A DNA stretch of 64,000 nucleotides from Phytophthora colocasiae (taxonomy: Eukaryota > Oomycota > Peronosporomycetes > Peronosporales > Peronosporaceae): contig JAGKQI010000105.1 of the NCBI GenBank assembly GCA_018806915.1, positions 1,240,001-1,304,000 on the forward strand, read 5' to 3'. Under the pieces are notes generated by a model. The model ran no database searches, was not told the DNA's origin, and saw only the letters and a list, made by a program, of their open reading frames with translations. A program made the translations under genes and the position numbers. Shown here in pieces: positions 55,136 through 64,000 of this stretch. Position 1 is the first letter of the stretch, and every line of letters starts with the position of its first letter.

Positions 55136-56048
55136 TTTGGCCGGCGCGCTCTTTGCGCAGAGGGCAGTTGGGCCTCAGGTGTGAGGGACTGCCGCATGTA
55201 TAGCACCGGCGGGTGCTCATACGCTGCACCGCAGCTCGTAGCTCAGCTACCTCATCTTCAGCATAGCTGAGGTCCATGGGCTCAGGTCCACCGGACCCTG
55301 TGCTGCTAGCACCGACCCTCGACAACTTAAAGTTGTGTTCGGCATTCAATGCCACGCTGACAGCATCTTCGAAGCTGTGGGGGTTCTGACGGAATGTCTC
55401 CGTCCTGGCCACGCCAGCTCGTAAGCCTTCCATGAAGACGGTCACGGCGACCACCTCAGGTAGAGGGTCGGCAGCCATGCCAGCAATGAGCGTGCGCAGC
55501 TCTTGGACATAGTCCACCAGATCCTTCTTGCCCTGGCGACAAGCAAGGAAGCGTGACCGCACGCGATACGCCTGGTTAGGCGGAGCAAACACTTGCGTGA
55601 GCTTGGCCTTTAGCTCGCCCCATGTGGGGAAGGCCGCTTCCACCGACGTCCCAGACGTCAAGGCCCATTCTCGTGCTCGTCCTTCGAGCTTAGAGATGGC
55701 AAACGCAACGCGTTGCCCCTCCAACTGGAGCATGGCGGCCCCCATGGCCATTTCGACCTCTCGGGTCCACAAAAGGAGGTTCTCTCCCTCATTCCCGAGG
55801 AAGGTCTTCACGCTGAGCGTGACGGGCTTAGCTCTCGGAGCAGGGGTAACCCCTGTTACATTCCGCTGAATGTGCTCGACGAGAGCGTTTTCGTACGAGG
55901 CAAATGCCTCGAGGCGCGCGTTGACGGCCTCCGGCCCTTGGGACGCAAGGTGCGCCGTACCTTCCGGGCCCAGCAAGGACGTAAGCTTGTTAAGCGTGTC
56001 CCGCTGACTCGGAGTCAAGTGAGCGTATGCTTCTGGCTCCATTCTCAC
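55071..56048 (-). CDS. Gypsy-2 Gag polyprotein
   Basis: An intact 325-residue frame. It has an N-terminal helical region, then the retrotransposon Gag domain ([60 protein letters not shown]) and a single CCHC knuckle [14 protein letters not shown]. Gag forms the particle and binds RNA. It starts about 50 bases inside the 5' LTR border, close behind the primer-binding site. Confidence 0.93.
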   Translation of the reverse strand: MRMEPEAYAHLTPSQRDTLNKLTSLLGPEGTAHLASQGPEAVNARLEAFASYENALVEHIQRNVTGVTPAPRAKPVTLSVKTFLGNEGENLLLWTREVEMAMGAAMLQLEGQRVAFAISKLEGRAREWALTSGTSVEAAFPTWGELKAKLTQVFAPPNQAYRVRSRFLACRQGKKDLVDYVQELRTLIAGMAADPLPEVVAVTVFMEGLRAGVARTETFRQNPHSFEDAVSVALNAEHNFKLSRVGASSTGSGGPEPMDLSYAEDEVAELRAAVQRMSTRRCYTCGSPSHLRPNCPLRKERAGQNGRNPVAGPALGSAQGNAGSQ

Positions 56049-56084
56049 AGAGAAACAGTCTTCAACTCAGGAGTTGGATTGACT

Positions 56085-56097
56085 ACAAGTGCTACCA
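56085..56097 (-). other. Primer-binding site of Gypsy-2
   Basis: Two bases inside the 5' LTR the minus strand reads TGGTAGCACTTGT. Its complement ends in ...GCTACCA, as expected for a tRNA 3' end. The matching tRNA is not in this window. Confidence 0.75.
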
Positions 56098-56099
56098 GA

Positions 56100-56520
56100 T
56101 GCAGCGGGGCTGCGTAGGTGTGCACGGCACAGAGGAAGTTTAGTTGACTCGTAGAGTCCTGCTTGCAAGGCACTAGCCTTCGGTTCTATACAAGAACCAA
56201 GTAGTCCACTAAATACGGGACTCACAGAGTCAGTGTCCCTATAACAAAGGACTAACACTAACTATGTAAAATGCAAACTGATTTTTATTGACTTTATTGC
56301 CCTAATCCTAAATGTAACGGATTTAGTATCTAACATACTAAATCCTAATCAAAATGCAACGTGAGGCTCTGAGGCCATCTACGTATCTACTCGTGTGTGC
56401 CACACCATTATGTACCCACATAAATGTATCATGAGTGTCACACACTATTATGTACCCACATAAATGTATCCACGTGTGTCACACACCAACGAGAAACATT
56501 CGTGTAACATCCCCGTTACA
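56100..56520 (-). repeat. Gypsy-2 5' LTR
   Basis: Identical to 48931-49351 over all 421 bases by direct reading. It is followed by the ATTAG duplication and the remaining MULE transposase codons. Confidence 0.95.
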
Positions 56521-56525
56521 ATTAG

Positions 56526-56718
56526 AACTTCAATTGGGCATTTTCAAGACACATACACTTTCGCGTTCAAGCCTTGGCCTACAGATGTCACACTCGAATC
56601 CGACTCATCCATGCTTGTTCCTCATTTTCAGAGTGACCCAGAACGTATTGGTAAACGTGGGCTGAAGCCAGGACCCAAGCCTTCCCACAAACGAAAACAA
56701 GCTCGTAATGCTCTATGA
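56526..56718 (+). pseudogene. MULE transposase, C-terminal part
   Basis: After the ATTAG duplication the plus strand continues the transposase frame: joining 48930 to 56526 gives Y-D-K-I-R-T-S-I-G-H without a break. The end reads PERIGKRGLKPGPKPSHKRK and QARNAL before the stop; such a basic GRPxxKR-like end is typical of MULE transposases. Confidence 0.85.
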
Positions 56719-57188
56719 GGATAGCTATAGTGATTCCCGACTCTGTTTCTTCATATTAAAAATACAATTTCTTTCCTATAAAAGTAATTGGTTTTTTGCA
56801 TTTTGTAATTAAAAATTAAATTTAGCTGAATATTATCTTTAAAACTTTGCTTCACAAGTCATGTTTTGGAAGCACTTCAGATCGTCCAGTATTGAAATTT
56901 CGAAATTGTGATCCAATAACATTTTCAGTTGTTCCCTTGTGGTGTCTATACAAAAAATTGTATGAAACAGTGTTTCTTGTTTGCAAGTTATAAGATCTCG
57001 ACTGCAGCGTCCCTGACTTGGACATTAGAATATTGAATTCTTTAGGTGTAATTGTGTTTTGTGAATTTGTTTTGTGTTTTGGAGACGTCTACAATTCATT
57101 TTGTTTTTAGCAAACGGCATCGCTTCTTATGCATTACACGTCCTCAACTATGATAGCACTAAATGCATGCCATTCCACAATTTCTGTT

Positions 57189-57623
57189 ATGGCGCCTTTG
57201 AACAAGAGAGGAGAACACACACGCAACTTCCAACGCAATCTCGACGGCTCCTTTTACAGATTGAGAGTCAACCAAAATCTAACTAATCGGCCTCCCCCTG
57301 AAGAAGACCCGGCGTTTCGACCGCAGAGTGGCAACGGTTTATTTCGAGGAAGGCAAGCACAAAGAGGGCGAGGTGGGGAGACATTTGAGGTTGAGCGCCT
57401 TTATGCAAAACGATAGGTCCACACTCTTGAATTCTACTTAGTGCAGTGGGTAAATTATAGAGAGCTAACGTGGGAACCAGCTAGAAACTTACCTTGGCAA
57501 CTAAAAATGGATTTTGAGCGAGAAACAATCAACTTCGTGTGGCTATACCAAGCTACCCGCGGACGACGCCGTCGAGCGCCCCCTGCTACCCGACGAAGCT
57601 CCAGAACTGTTGCAAGAACGTAG
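57189..57623 (+). pseudogene. Chromodomain-like reading frame carried by the MULE
   Basis: The frame starts at MAPLNKRGEHTRN, has a basic N-terminus with RGRGG, and contains a chromodomain-like segment: FEVERLYAKR, then one in-frame TAG (57414-57416), then VHTLEFYLVQWVNYRELTWE and PARNLP. The pattern (VERI...R, FYLVKWxxY, TWEPxxNL) is that of a chromodomain. The C-terminus is Arg-rich (RGRRRRAPPATRRSSRTVAR). The rest is open on both sides of the stop. It lies between the transposase and the right inverted repeat, so it is part of the element. It could be a second element gene or a captured gene. Confidence 0.6.
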
Positions 57624-57696
57624 GAAGATTATTAAGTTCGTACGCGAACTTAATACATACTGTTTCCAGTACTATGAGTTCACTGTTTGGATTAGC

Positions 57697-57735
57697 AAGA
57701 AAACAGTACTTTGTACTGTTTTCTGGAAATTCCTC
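57697..57735 (-). repeat. MULE right terminal inverted repeat
   Basis: The reverse complement of 46856-46894 with one A/G difference. Followed at 57736-57745 by the TACGTTTGAT target duplication. Confidence 0.92.
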
Positions 57736-57780
57736 TACGTTTGATACTTGTCGGGGGTGGCAGTAATGCACACATGGACG

Positions 57781-58179
57781 CTACTTCAGTTTGCGCTTCT
57801 TGTTGGTGTTCTCGATCTTGATTGGAGTTGCATCATCACTTTCACCTGCAGTGTCACCAGTCTCCGCATTTTCATCCGGCTTTGCGTCCTTCGGTTTTTC
57901 GAATTCAAGGTCTTGGTATCTTGTGGTGAATTGGCAACACTCACCCCGGAAGAGCTTTGGGTCCGTGAAGCGCAAAACCTTCATCTTTTGTCCACATGTA
58001 GGAAAATTGAGAGGGGTTGCGTCTGGTACCCATATAGTTCCAGTCATGAGGTCTTTGTTGACAAAGTAGGGATGAGTGACGTACTGGTCTTCGTATTTCT
58101 AATCAGAACAAATTCAGAGGTTTTAGTATTCAAAAGAGTTCAGAACGTGAGAGGTAAAGTGAAAGATTACCGATTTTAG
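57781..58179 (-). pseudogene. Small unknown gene, 3' part (split by Crypton)
   Basis: The last exon, 58098-57781, reads KYEDQYVTHPYFVNKDLMTG, TIWVPDATPLNFPTCGQKMK, an acidic tail and the nuclear-localisation-like end NKKRKLK. The end of the preceding exon is 58179-58171, followed by a GT-AG intron (58170-58099) that carries a TACTAAAAC branch-site-like sequence. Joined across the Crypton to 61261 the exon reads S-P-A-I-L-K-S and splices in phase 0. I do not recognise the family. It may be a host gene or an accessory gene of the helicase-bearing element next door, since both are on the minus strand. Confidence 0.65.
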
Positions 58180-58480
58180 TATGGTAGAATATCGTGTCCG
58201 TTCGGACAAGTACATTTTTACATTAGAATTCGACGATACGATTTCATCCAATGAAAATACATTTTCGCATTTTTGCTGCCAATCAGCAACTAGACACTTT
58301 TTTAAGTTGAGTTGTCCGACATTGCGCACATATTTTGTCCGAACACTCTCAAAATATCGGATATTAGCATAGCCAATACAAGCAATTGGAATATCAGAAA
58401 AATATCATAATAATTCGGACAATTATCGGATAAGAGAGGGTCTGACAGACGAGGCGCGCCAGCCATTCACCAAAAGAAAC

Positions 58481-60633
58481 ATGTCAACGAAGGCATTGAT
58501 TCCAGGCAACTCGCAGAGGGCCCGGTTGACAGCTCTAAATGCGTTTGAGCGCTTTGCAACTACAGAGGATCTCACAGTGAAAACAATATGCGAGTTTATA
58601 GGTAAGGACGAGTCCGGCGACATGCTCTACCTAATACTCGACAAATTTGCGATGTTTCTAGCGTTTAGAGAAACCTCGAAAGGTTCATTGCTATCTAAGA
58701 ACTCGGTGGCGAGCTATTTTGGCAATGTCAAAAATCACCTTCTCGAGCTTTTTCCTGCTCTTAATGCTGTTTCTGGGAGAAGACTGCAAAAAATTGCCTC
58801 CGTTCTCGACAAATATTGCGCCAAACGAGGCTCTGATTACACGCAGCAAGCGCCACCGTGTACTAAAATCGACCTACGATCGCTATGCATGACTATTGGC
58901 AAGTGTGCTACTTCTGGAGACGACTACAAGGACATCGCGCTACTTAATCTGCTGTGGTATCTGCTGGGGCGCTCCTCAGATACTTTATCATTGATGAAAA
59001 ACCAGGTTGCAGTTTACCCAGGTAAGTGGTTTTACTTCACTATATTTTTGGATTAATAGCTAATGGAAAGTTGCTGTATCAAAATCTAGGTGGCTGTTTG
59101 TACATCAGCTTCAAGAGGATGAAGTCTGCATCTAGCCAAGGCGCTTCTCTATTTTACGATCCCAATGATTTTTCTTCCTGTCCAATTCACGCTCTCGCAG
59201 TCGCCACGATCATGCAAACATCGCCGAGTGAGTTTTTGCTGGATCAACTGCCTCGAGAAACGCAGTACGCACCTGCCACTCCAGCGGTTGCAATGCCGCT
59301 TCGTGAACTTCTTGAAGTTTCTGTACAATTACCTTCAAGAAAGGATGACCTCGCCGCTATGAAAGAAGTAAACGACAAAGTTGTGAGCGTACCTGGGATT
59401 CATGCCTACGTTAATCGTGTTCTTCAGAAGTGGGGACCTAAATGCGTGGAAAATGATTACCGACTATCCAAGGGGCTGACGTCGCATTCGTTTCGCAGAG
59501 GTGCTGCACAAAATTCCAACGGGAACAGCGACATCAGCACGCCTTGGATTCTTGATAGAGGTGGCTGGAGCATGACAGCTGTTAGTAAAGCTTTCAACTA
59601 CATTGTTAGCACAACGCACGAAGACCAGCAAGTTGGTAAAACTTTGGCAGGCTGGAACTTGAAATCGACACCACAACTTCCTACATTGCGCTGTTTCGAC
59701 GCAATGCTGCTCCTCAAAATCGGCAAGCTCCAGCAGATTCTCTTTACAACGGCAAGCAGTATTTCGGATGCTTTCAACTTCCACGAGGATGTCATCGAAG
59801 TTTTGACGGCCGTTGCGATACTCCGCTACCACGACATGCTAACGCTTGCCCCTGCTGCTCCCTACATCAAACGGTTCCGTCAAGCTCTGAATCAGCTGCA
59901 AATGAGTGAGGCAGAAGTCGCTGCTTGGGCACTTACAATTAACGCTGCTTTACGTAAGTGTAATGCTGCCGACGCAGCAAACGTCGGAGCGAAGAGCGGG
60001 AACTCGTGTCCAGAGATGGCAGGTACAGATGAAGTTATGCAGAAGCAGTCCGTACTGATTGAGCAACAAACACAGCTTATCGCTAGTCTGAGCAGAGAAG
60101 TGAAGCTTCTTAGCAAACGAGTGGAGAGTTTAGAGGAACCTGACGCGAATACAAGAGCTGCAGAAGCGATGAGCATCGCGAACACAGGAGAATCAAATGA
60201 GGCACATTCTGTCTTACCGACAAGGATGCACGCGCGGTCGAAACGACTAGCGTCCGTCTGGTACGAATGGTTTTGCGGTCTACAGCCTTTTTCACACGCA
60301 GACAGAAGACGTTATCACGAGTGCAAAGTTGTTGTGGCATTCATGAAGATATTCTTACCGAATGGCTTCGACACAACGGGAAGCGATGGTCCTTCGAAGG
60401 CTCGAATTCTGGAGTTGGGTCAGGCAGCGGAGAAAAGCATCTGCTCGTTTCTTCTTGACAACAACATCAACGCCAAGTCAGTGGGGACAATTGTCAAGAA
60501 TCTCAAGCAGTTGCATCACCAGGGTAAGTTGAACGTACATATCGAGCGCTATCTTCATCTCGCTGAGGAAGGCTACGTCGTAGATACCACTCCTCCAAAG
60601 TGTGTCCATGTTCTCCTTCAGCGAGGCAATTAA
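58481..60633 (+). CDS. Crypton tyrosine recombinase
   Basis: Two exons, 58481-59021 and 59090-60633, with a GT-AG intron; 694 residues. The core shows the integrase-family residues: Arg in LLWYLLGRSSDTLSL (about 164), Lys in FKRM, the H-x-x-R box LTSHSFRRGAA (about 312-315), then LDRGGWSM and the presumed nucleophilic Tyr in KAFNYIV (about 350). A long coiled coil (VLIEQQTQLIASLSREVKLL) and a C-terminal domain of GCR1_C-like type (YEWFCGLQPFSHADRRRY) complete it. The protein would excise and insert the element by site-specific recombination. The frame is intact, so this copy may be active. Confidence 0.88.
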
Positions 60634-61255
60634 TTTCCTTGAGCTGGACTATAACACCCCAGAAAATACATATTTCATATCGTCCATTGCGTTTGTCGTG
60701 GCTGCATTCTCCTACCTTGTTGCTTCACTCAACAATATCCAGTCGTCTTCGATGCTAGCTACCAACCTCATGTTGCCCCACGAGTGCCACGCCGTGCACT
60801 GCCTCATGCATTATCTGCTTCTCGACGGCTCCGACACCGTCCACGACCTCCTGCAGCTGCTGCTGCTCCAACGCCGCGCACGACCTCCTTTTTCTCTCCT
60901 CTTTCTCGTTCTGTCTGTTCTTGGCTCCGCGCATGTCCTCCTTCTGCGGCTACTGCTGCTCATCCATGACTCAGCCACCGTGCGTATCTACCTGTAGCCG
61001 CTGCTGCACGCCTTCGCTTTCGTGCACTCCTTCTCATAGAGCAGCACGAGATCCTGGTCGTCACATCCTTCTCCTCGTGGTGCTGTACGTCCCAGCCACC
61101 GTGCACGTATTCCCGCAGCTTCTCTATTGCTCCTACATGAGAGAGCCTCTGGTCGTTCTCCCCCTTTGCGAGTGTCTTCAGAAATGCTATATTATTGTTT
61201 TCCGAAGGTTGTCCGAACTCTTTGTTTCGGACATTTTTTGTCCGAACCTGCACGG
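60634..61255. other. Crypton 3' non-coding region
   Basis: About 620 bases after the recombinase stop. A C/T-rich segment rich in CTGCTG- and CTCCT-type runs (60830-60970) is followed by the end region with GTCCGAAC motifs. Open frames here are low-complexity and not convincing. Confidence 0.5.
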
Positions 61256-61596
61256 TATGGCGGGTGATTGTGGGGCGAACAAATCCGTTAGATGGACACG
61301 AACGAGGTGTCTGCCTTCACCGACAATATGGGGGCTACCCCAAATGAATCGTCCGTAGATAAACGCGTTAGCTGGTTGCGGTGACTTCTCCAGATACGCT
61401 TTAAACTCTACCAACACGGATAATTCACGTGACATTAAGTAAACATTCTCCATTCATCAACCTAGAAGAAATGGAGCAGAGGCTTACCATTTCGAGTGGG
61501 AATTGAATGAGGGATAACTTCTTCTTCATCAGTCTCTCCTCGCTCTTCAAGAGGTGACTTGTAGTCCTTTGGGATAGGAATTCCGTCGATTTCCAT
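61256..61596 (-). pseudogene. Small unknown gene, 5' part (split by Crypton)
   Basis: Exon 1, 61596-61488, starts at ATG (MEIDGIPIPKDYKSPLEERG) and ends in a GTAAGC donor. Exon 2 begins at 61407 and reads EFKAYLEKSPQPANAFIYGR, FIWGSPHIVGEGRHLVRVHL, TDLFAPQSPA up to the Crypton. With the 3' part it would encode about 195 residues. Beta-strand-like alternation suggests a possible OB-fold, but I cannot confirm it. Confidence 0.65.
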
Positions 61597-61831
61597 GCTT
61601 GTGTGCGCTACTACCTTTAGTGGGAGCTGCAAATTCAGTTGTGAGTGAAATGACCCAAACGCAAGTTACCACACTGCGACAGGGGTGCTAACAAGGCGTA
61701 GAATCTAACGGTAGTAGACATGGTTGTTTAGAAAGTTCTCGAAAAGACACAAGGGGGAACATCATTTGAATGCGAGTTATTGAGCTATCAAAGAATTTGA
61801 AAAAAGAAAAAAAAAACGGGATGACAGGTAG

Positions 61832-64000
61832 TTATTGGTCGGTGCTGTGTGGGTGCCAGTAACCATCGATTCCAATATCCATTCGCCACTTAGTGGTGTC
61901 TTCGTTCAGACGTAACTTGTTTAAAACCGATTTTTTGTAGGCAGGTGACAGTGGAAGGCATCGGAGAAGTCGCGCTTGCCTTACACGTGATACCCCTACG
62001 TATAAATGGTCGACAAGCCACTTGGGCGATCCCGGGGTTCCTTCGAGATAGAGTAGAACTCTCTTGAGCGTGGTTCCTTGGGCCTTCCAAACAGTCATCA
62101 CTAACGCCAACTCAACAGCAAGCTGTGAGTATTTTATCTCAATGGGTTTGGGCATTAGCGTTCGGGCGAGTTTGACTTTGTACTTGTCTTGGTTGGTTGT
62201 AAGTAGACCGATCGGGATGATGATGCTGCTTTTTATACTTGTACCATTTGCATCTGTGTCCCAAGACGTCTCTAAGTTGTTTTCAGGTGGCCAGTCTGTA
62301 GCAGGGATGATATCACCTTCAACAGTGACTAGTTGTACGTTCAAAAAGTCTGGAGCAACCGGCAACTCTATCACCTCTCCACATGACACGGATATAGTTT
62401 GTAAATATCGAACAACCCTGTCAGTATCGTCATCGCAAATCCAGGCGAGGGATTTCAGTCTGCACATCGTACCATTCGCGACACCCCATTCTACATTTCC
62501 ATTGCCATTGTCCAGGATTTGTGTCTAAAAGCTCCGGTGGGACGTCTTGTATTGGTTTTCTCCATCGAAGAACTACGGTGTTATATCGGAGTGCTAGAAC
62601 CCGAGCTGCACAAGCTGTTAGAGCAGCTTTATCAACATTACTCGTTACCAGAATGGTCGCATCTTCCATCCACGCAGTATCATTCTCGACATCTTCTGGT
62701 GTAAGCTCAGTGGTGACCGCATCAGCAACAAAATCATTGATAATCGGAAAACCACTACCTCCCTTGGTGTTATCTGGATATGACGGCGGAAGAGTACGAA
62801 ACGCATCAAGAAGCTTTTGTTGCACAGGGCAACTATGAGCCCGCTGTTGGGATACCAGGTTGAACACTCGAAAGCGCCTGAGAAGGTCTCTCGCGTGAAT
62901 GTGGACAGCATTTGTGTTTAACTTGTACATCACCTTACACAGTGGTGTTCCCATGAGTGCCTCTAACTGTAAATAATCACCGCTCTGTCGAATATGTTTT
63001 CATGTCAGGTAGTTGCAAATATACAACAAACTAAGATGTAGGACGTACCCAGAAAATTGACTTCCCACCGAAAGGGAGGTCTGGGTTGTACATCAAACGT
63101 AAGCGCTTGTCTATCTTTACTGCAAATTCGGCCCCGAGCATCGAAACTTCATCCGTGACAATAAGGCCTACTGTCTTGTCAAAATTCAATTGAAGTTCCG
63201 CCAACTTAGCTGCCGAGATATGGCCACCCTCGCGACCAACTTTAAAGGCAGCATGACAAGTTTGACCTCCCGGCAATTGACTAGCGGCAGCACCGGTTGG
63301 GCACGTTATTACTGTCTTGAGACCGCGGTTTAGCAGTTCGGCGCGCAATTTATGAATTACAAAAGATTTCCCGGTTCCTGCTCCTCCGTGCATCATTGTA
63401 AGTGTCTGTACGGGTGGGGACTTGTCCAAGTTTGACAATACCCAATCAATAATCTCTTGTTGTTCAGGAAATGCGACCACGCTAGTCACTGTTGCAGCCG
63501 ATAGATCACCGCTCAATGGATCGTTAATACCACAAATGCTGTGCTTCGGAATTCTCTCAGAGGAGGTTGGTTTCTCAAGCCGAAACCTTGATGGCATTTT
63601 CTGGATTCGTCGACTTATTAGTTGGAGATTTGATGGCGATTCAAGCTGGAGGGGTAGTTGTTCAGTACTTCCGTGATACACGACAGCTTGAACACTAGCT
63701 GGTTTGACCGTGGGGCTTTGCTGACTCACTTCACCATTGATGTTTTCCACTCCCATTAACGATAAATATGACGACTGTAGTGCTTTTACACTTTCGCGAT
63801 GCGTAGGATTTCCTAAGGCAGCGGCTCGCGTTAACCAATACATATAGTCATCTCCCTCAGTAAGTTTACCGTCAGCTTCCGGGTCCAACAATTCACTGCG
63901 GCGTCGGATTTCGTGTTTGCTATTATCGTCCCTGCAAGGACTGTTTTTCCATCGAGTAGCGTTCCTAGCCCTCCATTCCGAACTCAATTTTTCGTTGCTG
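61832..64000 (-). pseudogene. PIF1-like helicase of Helitron type (partial, frame-shifted)
   Basis: Minus strand, open to the right edge. Exon 64000-63049 carries Walker A MMHGGAGTGKSFVIHKL, motif Ia TCPTGAAASQLPGG and Walker B GLIVTDEVSMLGAEF. An intron (63048-62967, GT-AG) leads to LEALMGTPLCKVMYKLN. Near 62510 the frame shifts by one and continues with GVANGTMCRLKSLAW, LALVMTVWKAQGTTLKRVLL (motif V) and DHLYVGVSRVRQARLLRCLP (motif VI) to a stop at 61832. This is the helicase half of a Helitron-like Rep/Hel protein; any HUH replicase domain would be beyond the window edge. Confidence 0.8.

Larger units (their letters stand above)
48931..56520 (-). mobile_element. Gypsy-2: very recent Ty3/gypsy chromodomain retrotransposon
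   Basis: The two 421-base LTRs (48931-49351 and 56100-56520) appear identical base for base. Target duplication ATTAG lies at 48926-48930 and 56521-56525. The coding strand is minus. Order: 5' LTR, PBS, gag with a CCHC knuckle, protease, a tandem-repeat linker, reverse transcriptase, RNase H, integrase, chromodomain, a long 3' leader-like region, polypurine tract, 3' LTR. Two single-base frame breaks remain in pol. It is inserted in the MULE transposase. Confidence 0.97.
46856..57735 (+). mobile_element. Complete Mutator-like element (MULE) carrying a nested Gypsy
   Basis: The termini are 39-base inverted repeats (46856-46894 and 57697-57735; one mismatch) flanked by a 10-base target duplication. 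Without the nested Gypsy element and its duplicated ATTAG the MULE is about 3.3 kb. It holds a transposase with a SWIM zinc finger and, near the right end, a second frame with a chromodomain-like segment. The insertion lies 36 bases beyond the stop codon of the small gene at 57781. Confidence 0.92.
58180..61255 (+). mobile_element. Crypton (tyrosine-recombinase DNA transposon)
   Basis: The element spans two TATGG copies (58180-58184 and 61256-61260) and encodes a tyrosine recombinase of Crypton type. There are no long inverted repeats. GTCCGAAC or GTTCGGAC motifs cluster near both ends (58195-58208, 58307, 58340, 61220, 61238), as possible recombinase-binding sites. Removing one TATGG-to-TATGG unit restores an open coding exon of the split gene, which fixes the borders. 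Confidence 0.85.

Noticed and set aside
60602..60997. 131-codon hydrophobic frame after the Crypton recombinase
   Set aside because: Low-complexity Leu/Ala-rich frames appear on both strands in this C/T-rich stretch, consistent with composition rather than coding.
1..64000. CRISPR arrays, operons and bacterial ribosome-binding sites
   Set aside because: Spliced genes and eukaryotic retroelements show this is nuclear DNA; no regularly spaced identical repeats of CRISPR type were seen.

Overview
The window looks like oomycete nuclear DNA, most likely from Phytophthora or a close relative. It is gene-dense, with many short GT-AG introns (about 55-100 bases), very close gene spacing, an oomycete-like TATA plus TCACTTC core promoter, and a mix of Ty3/gypsy, Ty1/copia, Mutator-like (MULE), Crypton and PIF1-helicase elements. 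The species is inferred; nothing in the sequence names it.

Layout. (1) 1-3960: relic of a minus-strand Ty1/copia element, then mostly non-coding sequence with a possible annexin-repeat scrap. (2) 4079-7585: a nine-exon gene of unknown function. (3) 7729-16323: an ANKRD13/GPCR-chaperone-like gene with an embedded GOLD domain, cut in two by a 6.27-kb chromodomain Gypsy element (9465-15736, target duplication CCTGC). (4) 16619-44684: a host-gene block with a CAMK/SNF1-like kinase, PLRG1/PRL1 splicing factor, a SARNP-like SAP protein, a large PX-tailed myosin, a headless paralogue of that myosin tail, NDUFAF5-like methyltransferase, beta-mannosidase and a decayed copy of its C-terminal half, a syntaxin-16/Tlg2-like Qa-SNARE, a TANGO6/RTP1-like protein, an inverted pair of unknown paralogues, and a pyruvate/branched-chain dehydrogenase kinase. 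(5) 46846-57745: a complete MULE with 39-base terminal inverted repeats and a 10-base target duplication. It carries a SWIM-type transposase and a second, chromodomain-like reading frame. Its transposase is split by a second Gypsy element (48931-56520) with identical LTRs. (6) 57781-61596: a small three-exon gene of unknown function whose middle exon is split by a Crypton (58180-61255). (7) 61832-64000: minus-strand PIF1-like helicase of Helitron type, running off the right edge.

The strongest structural result is that three independent insertions (Gypsy in ANKRD13-like, Gypsy in MULE transposase, Crypton in the small gene) can each be removed on paper at their flanking direct repeat, and each removal returns an open, in-frame coding exon. 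This fixes the element borders to the base and orders the events: MULE before Gypsy 2. The host genes mostly read cleanly, whereas the mobile elements carry several single-base frame shifts, mostly at short homopolymer runs.
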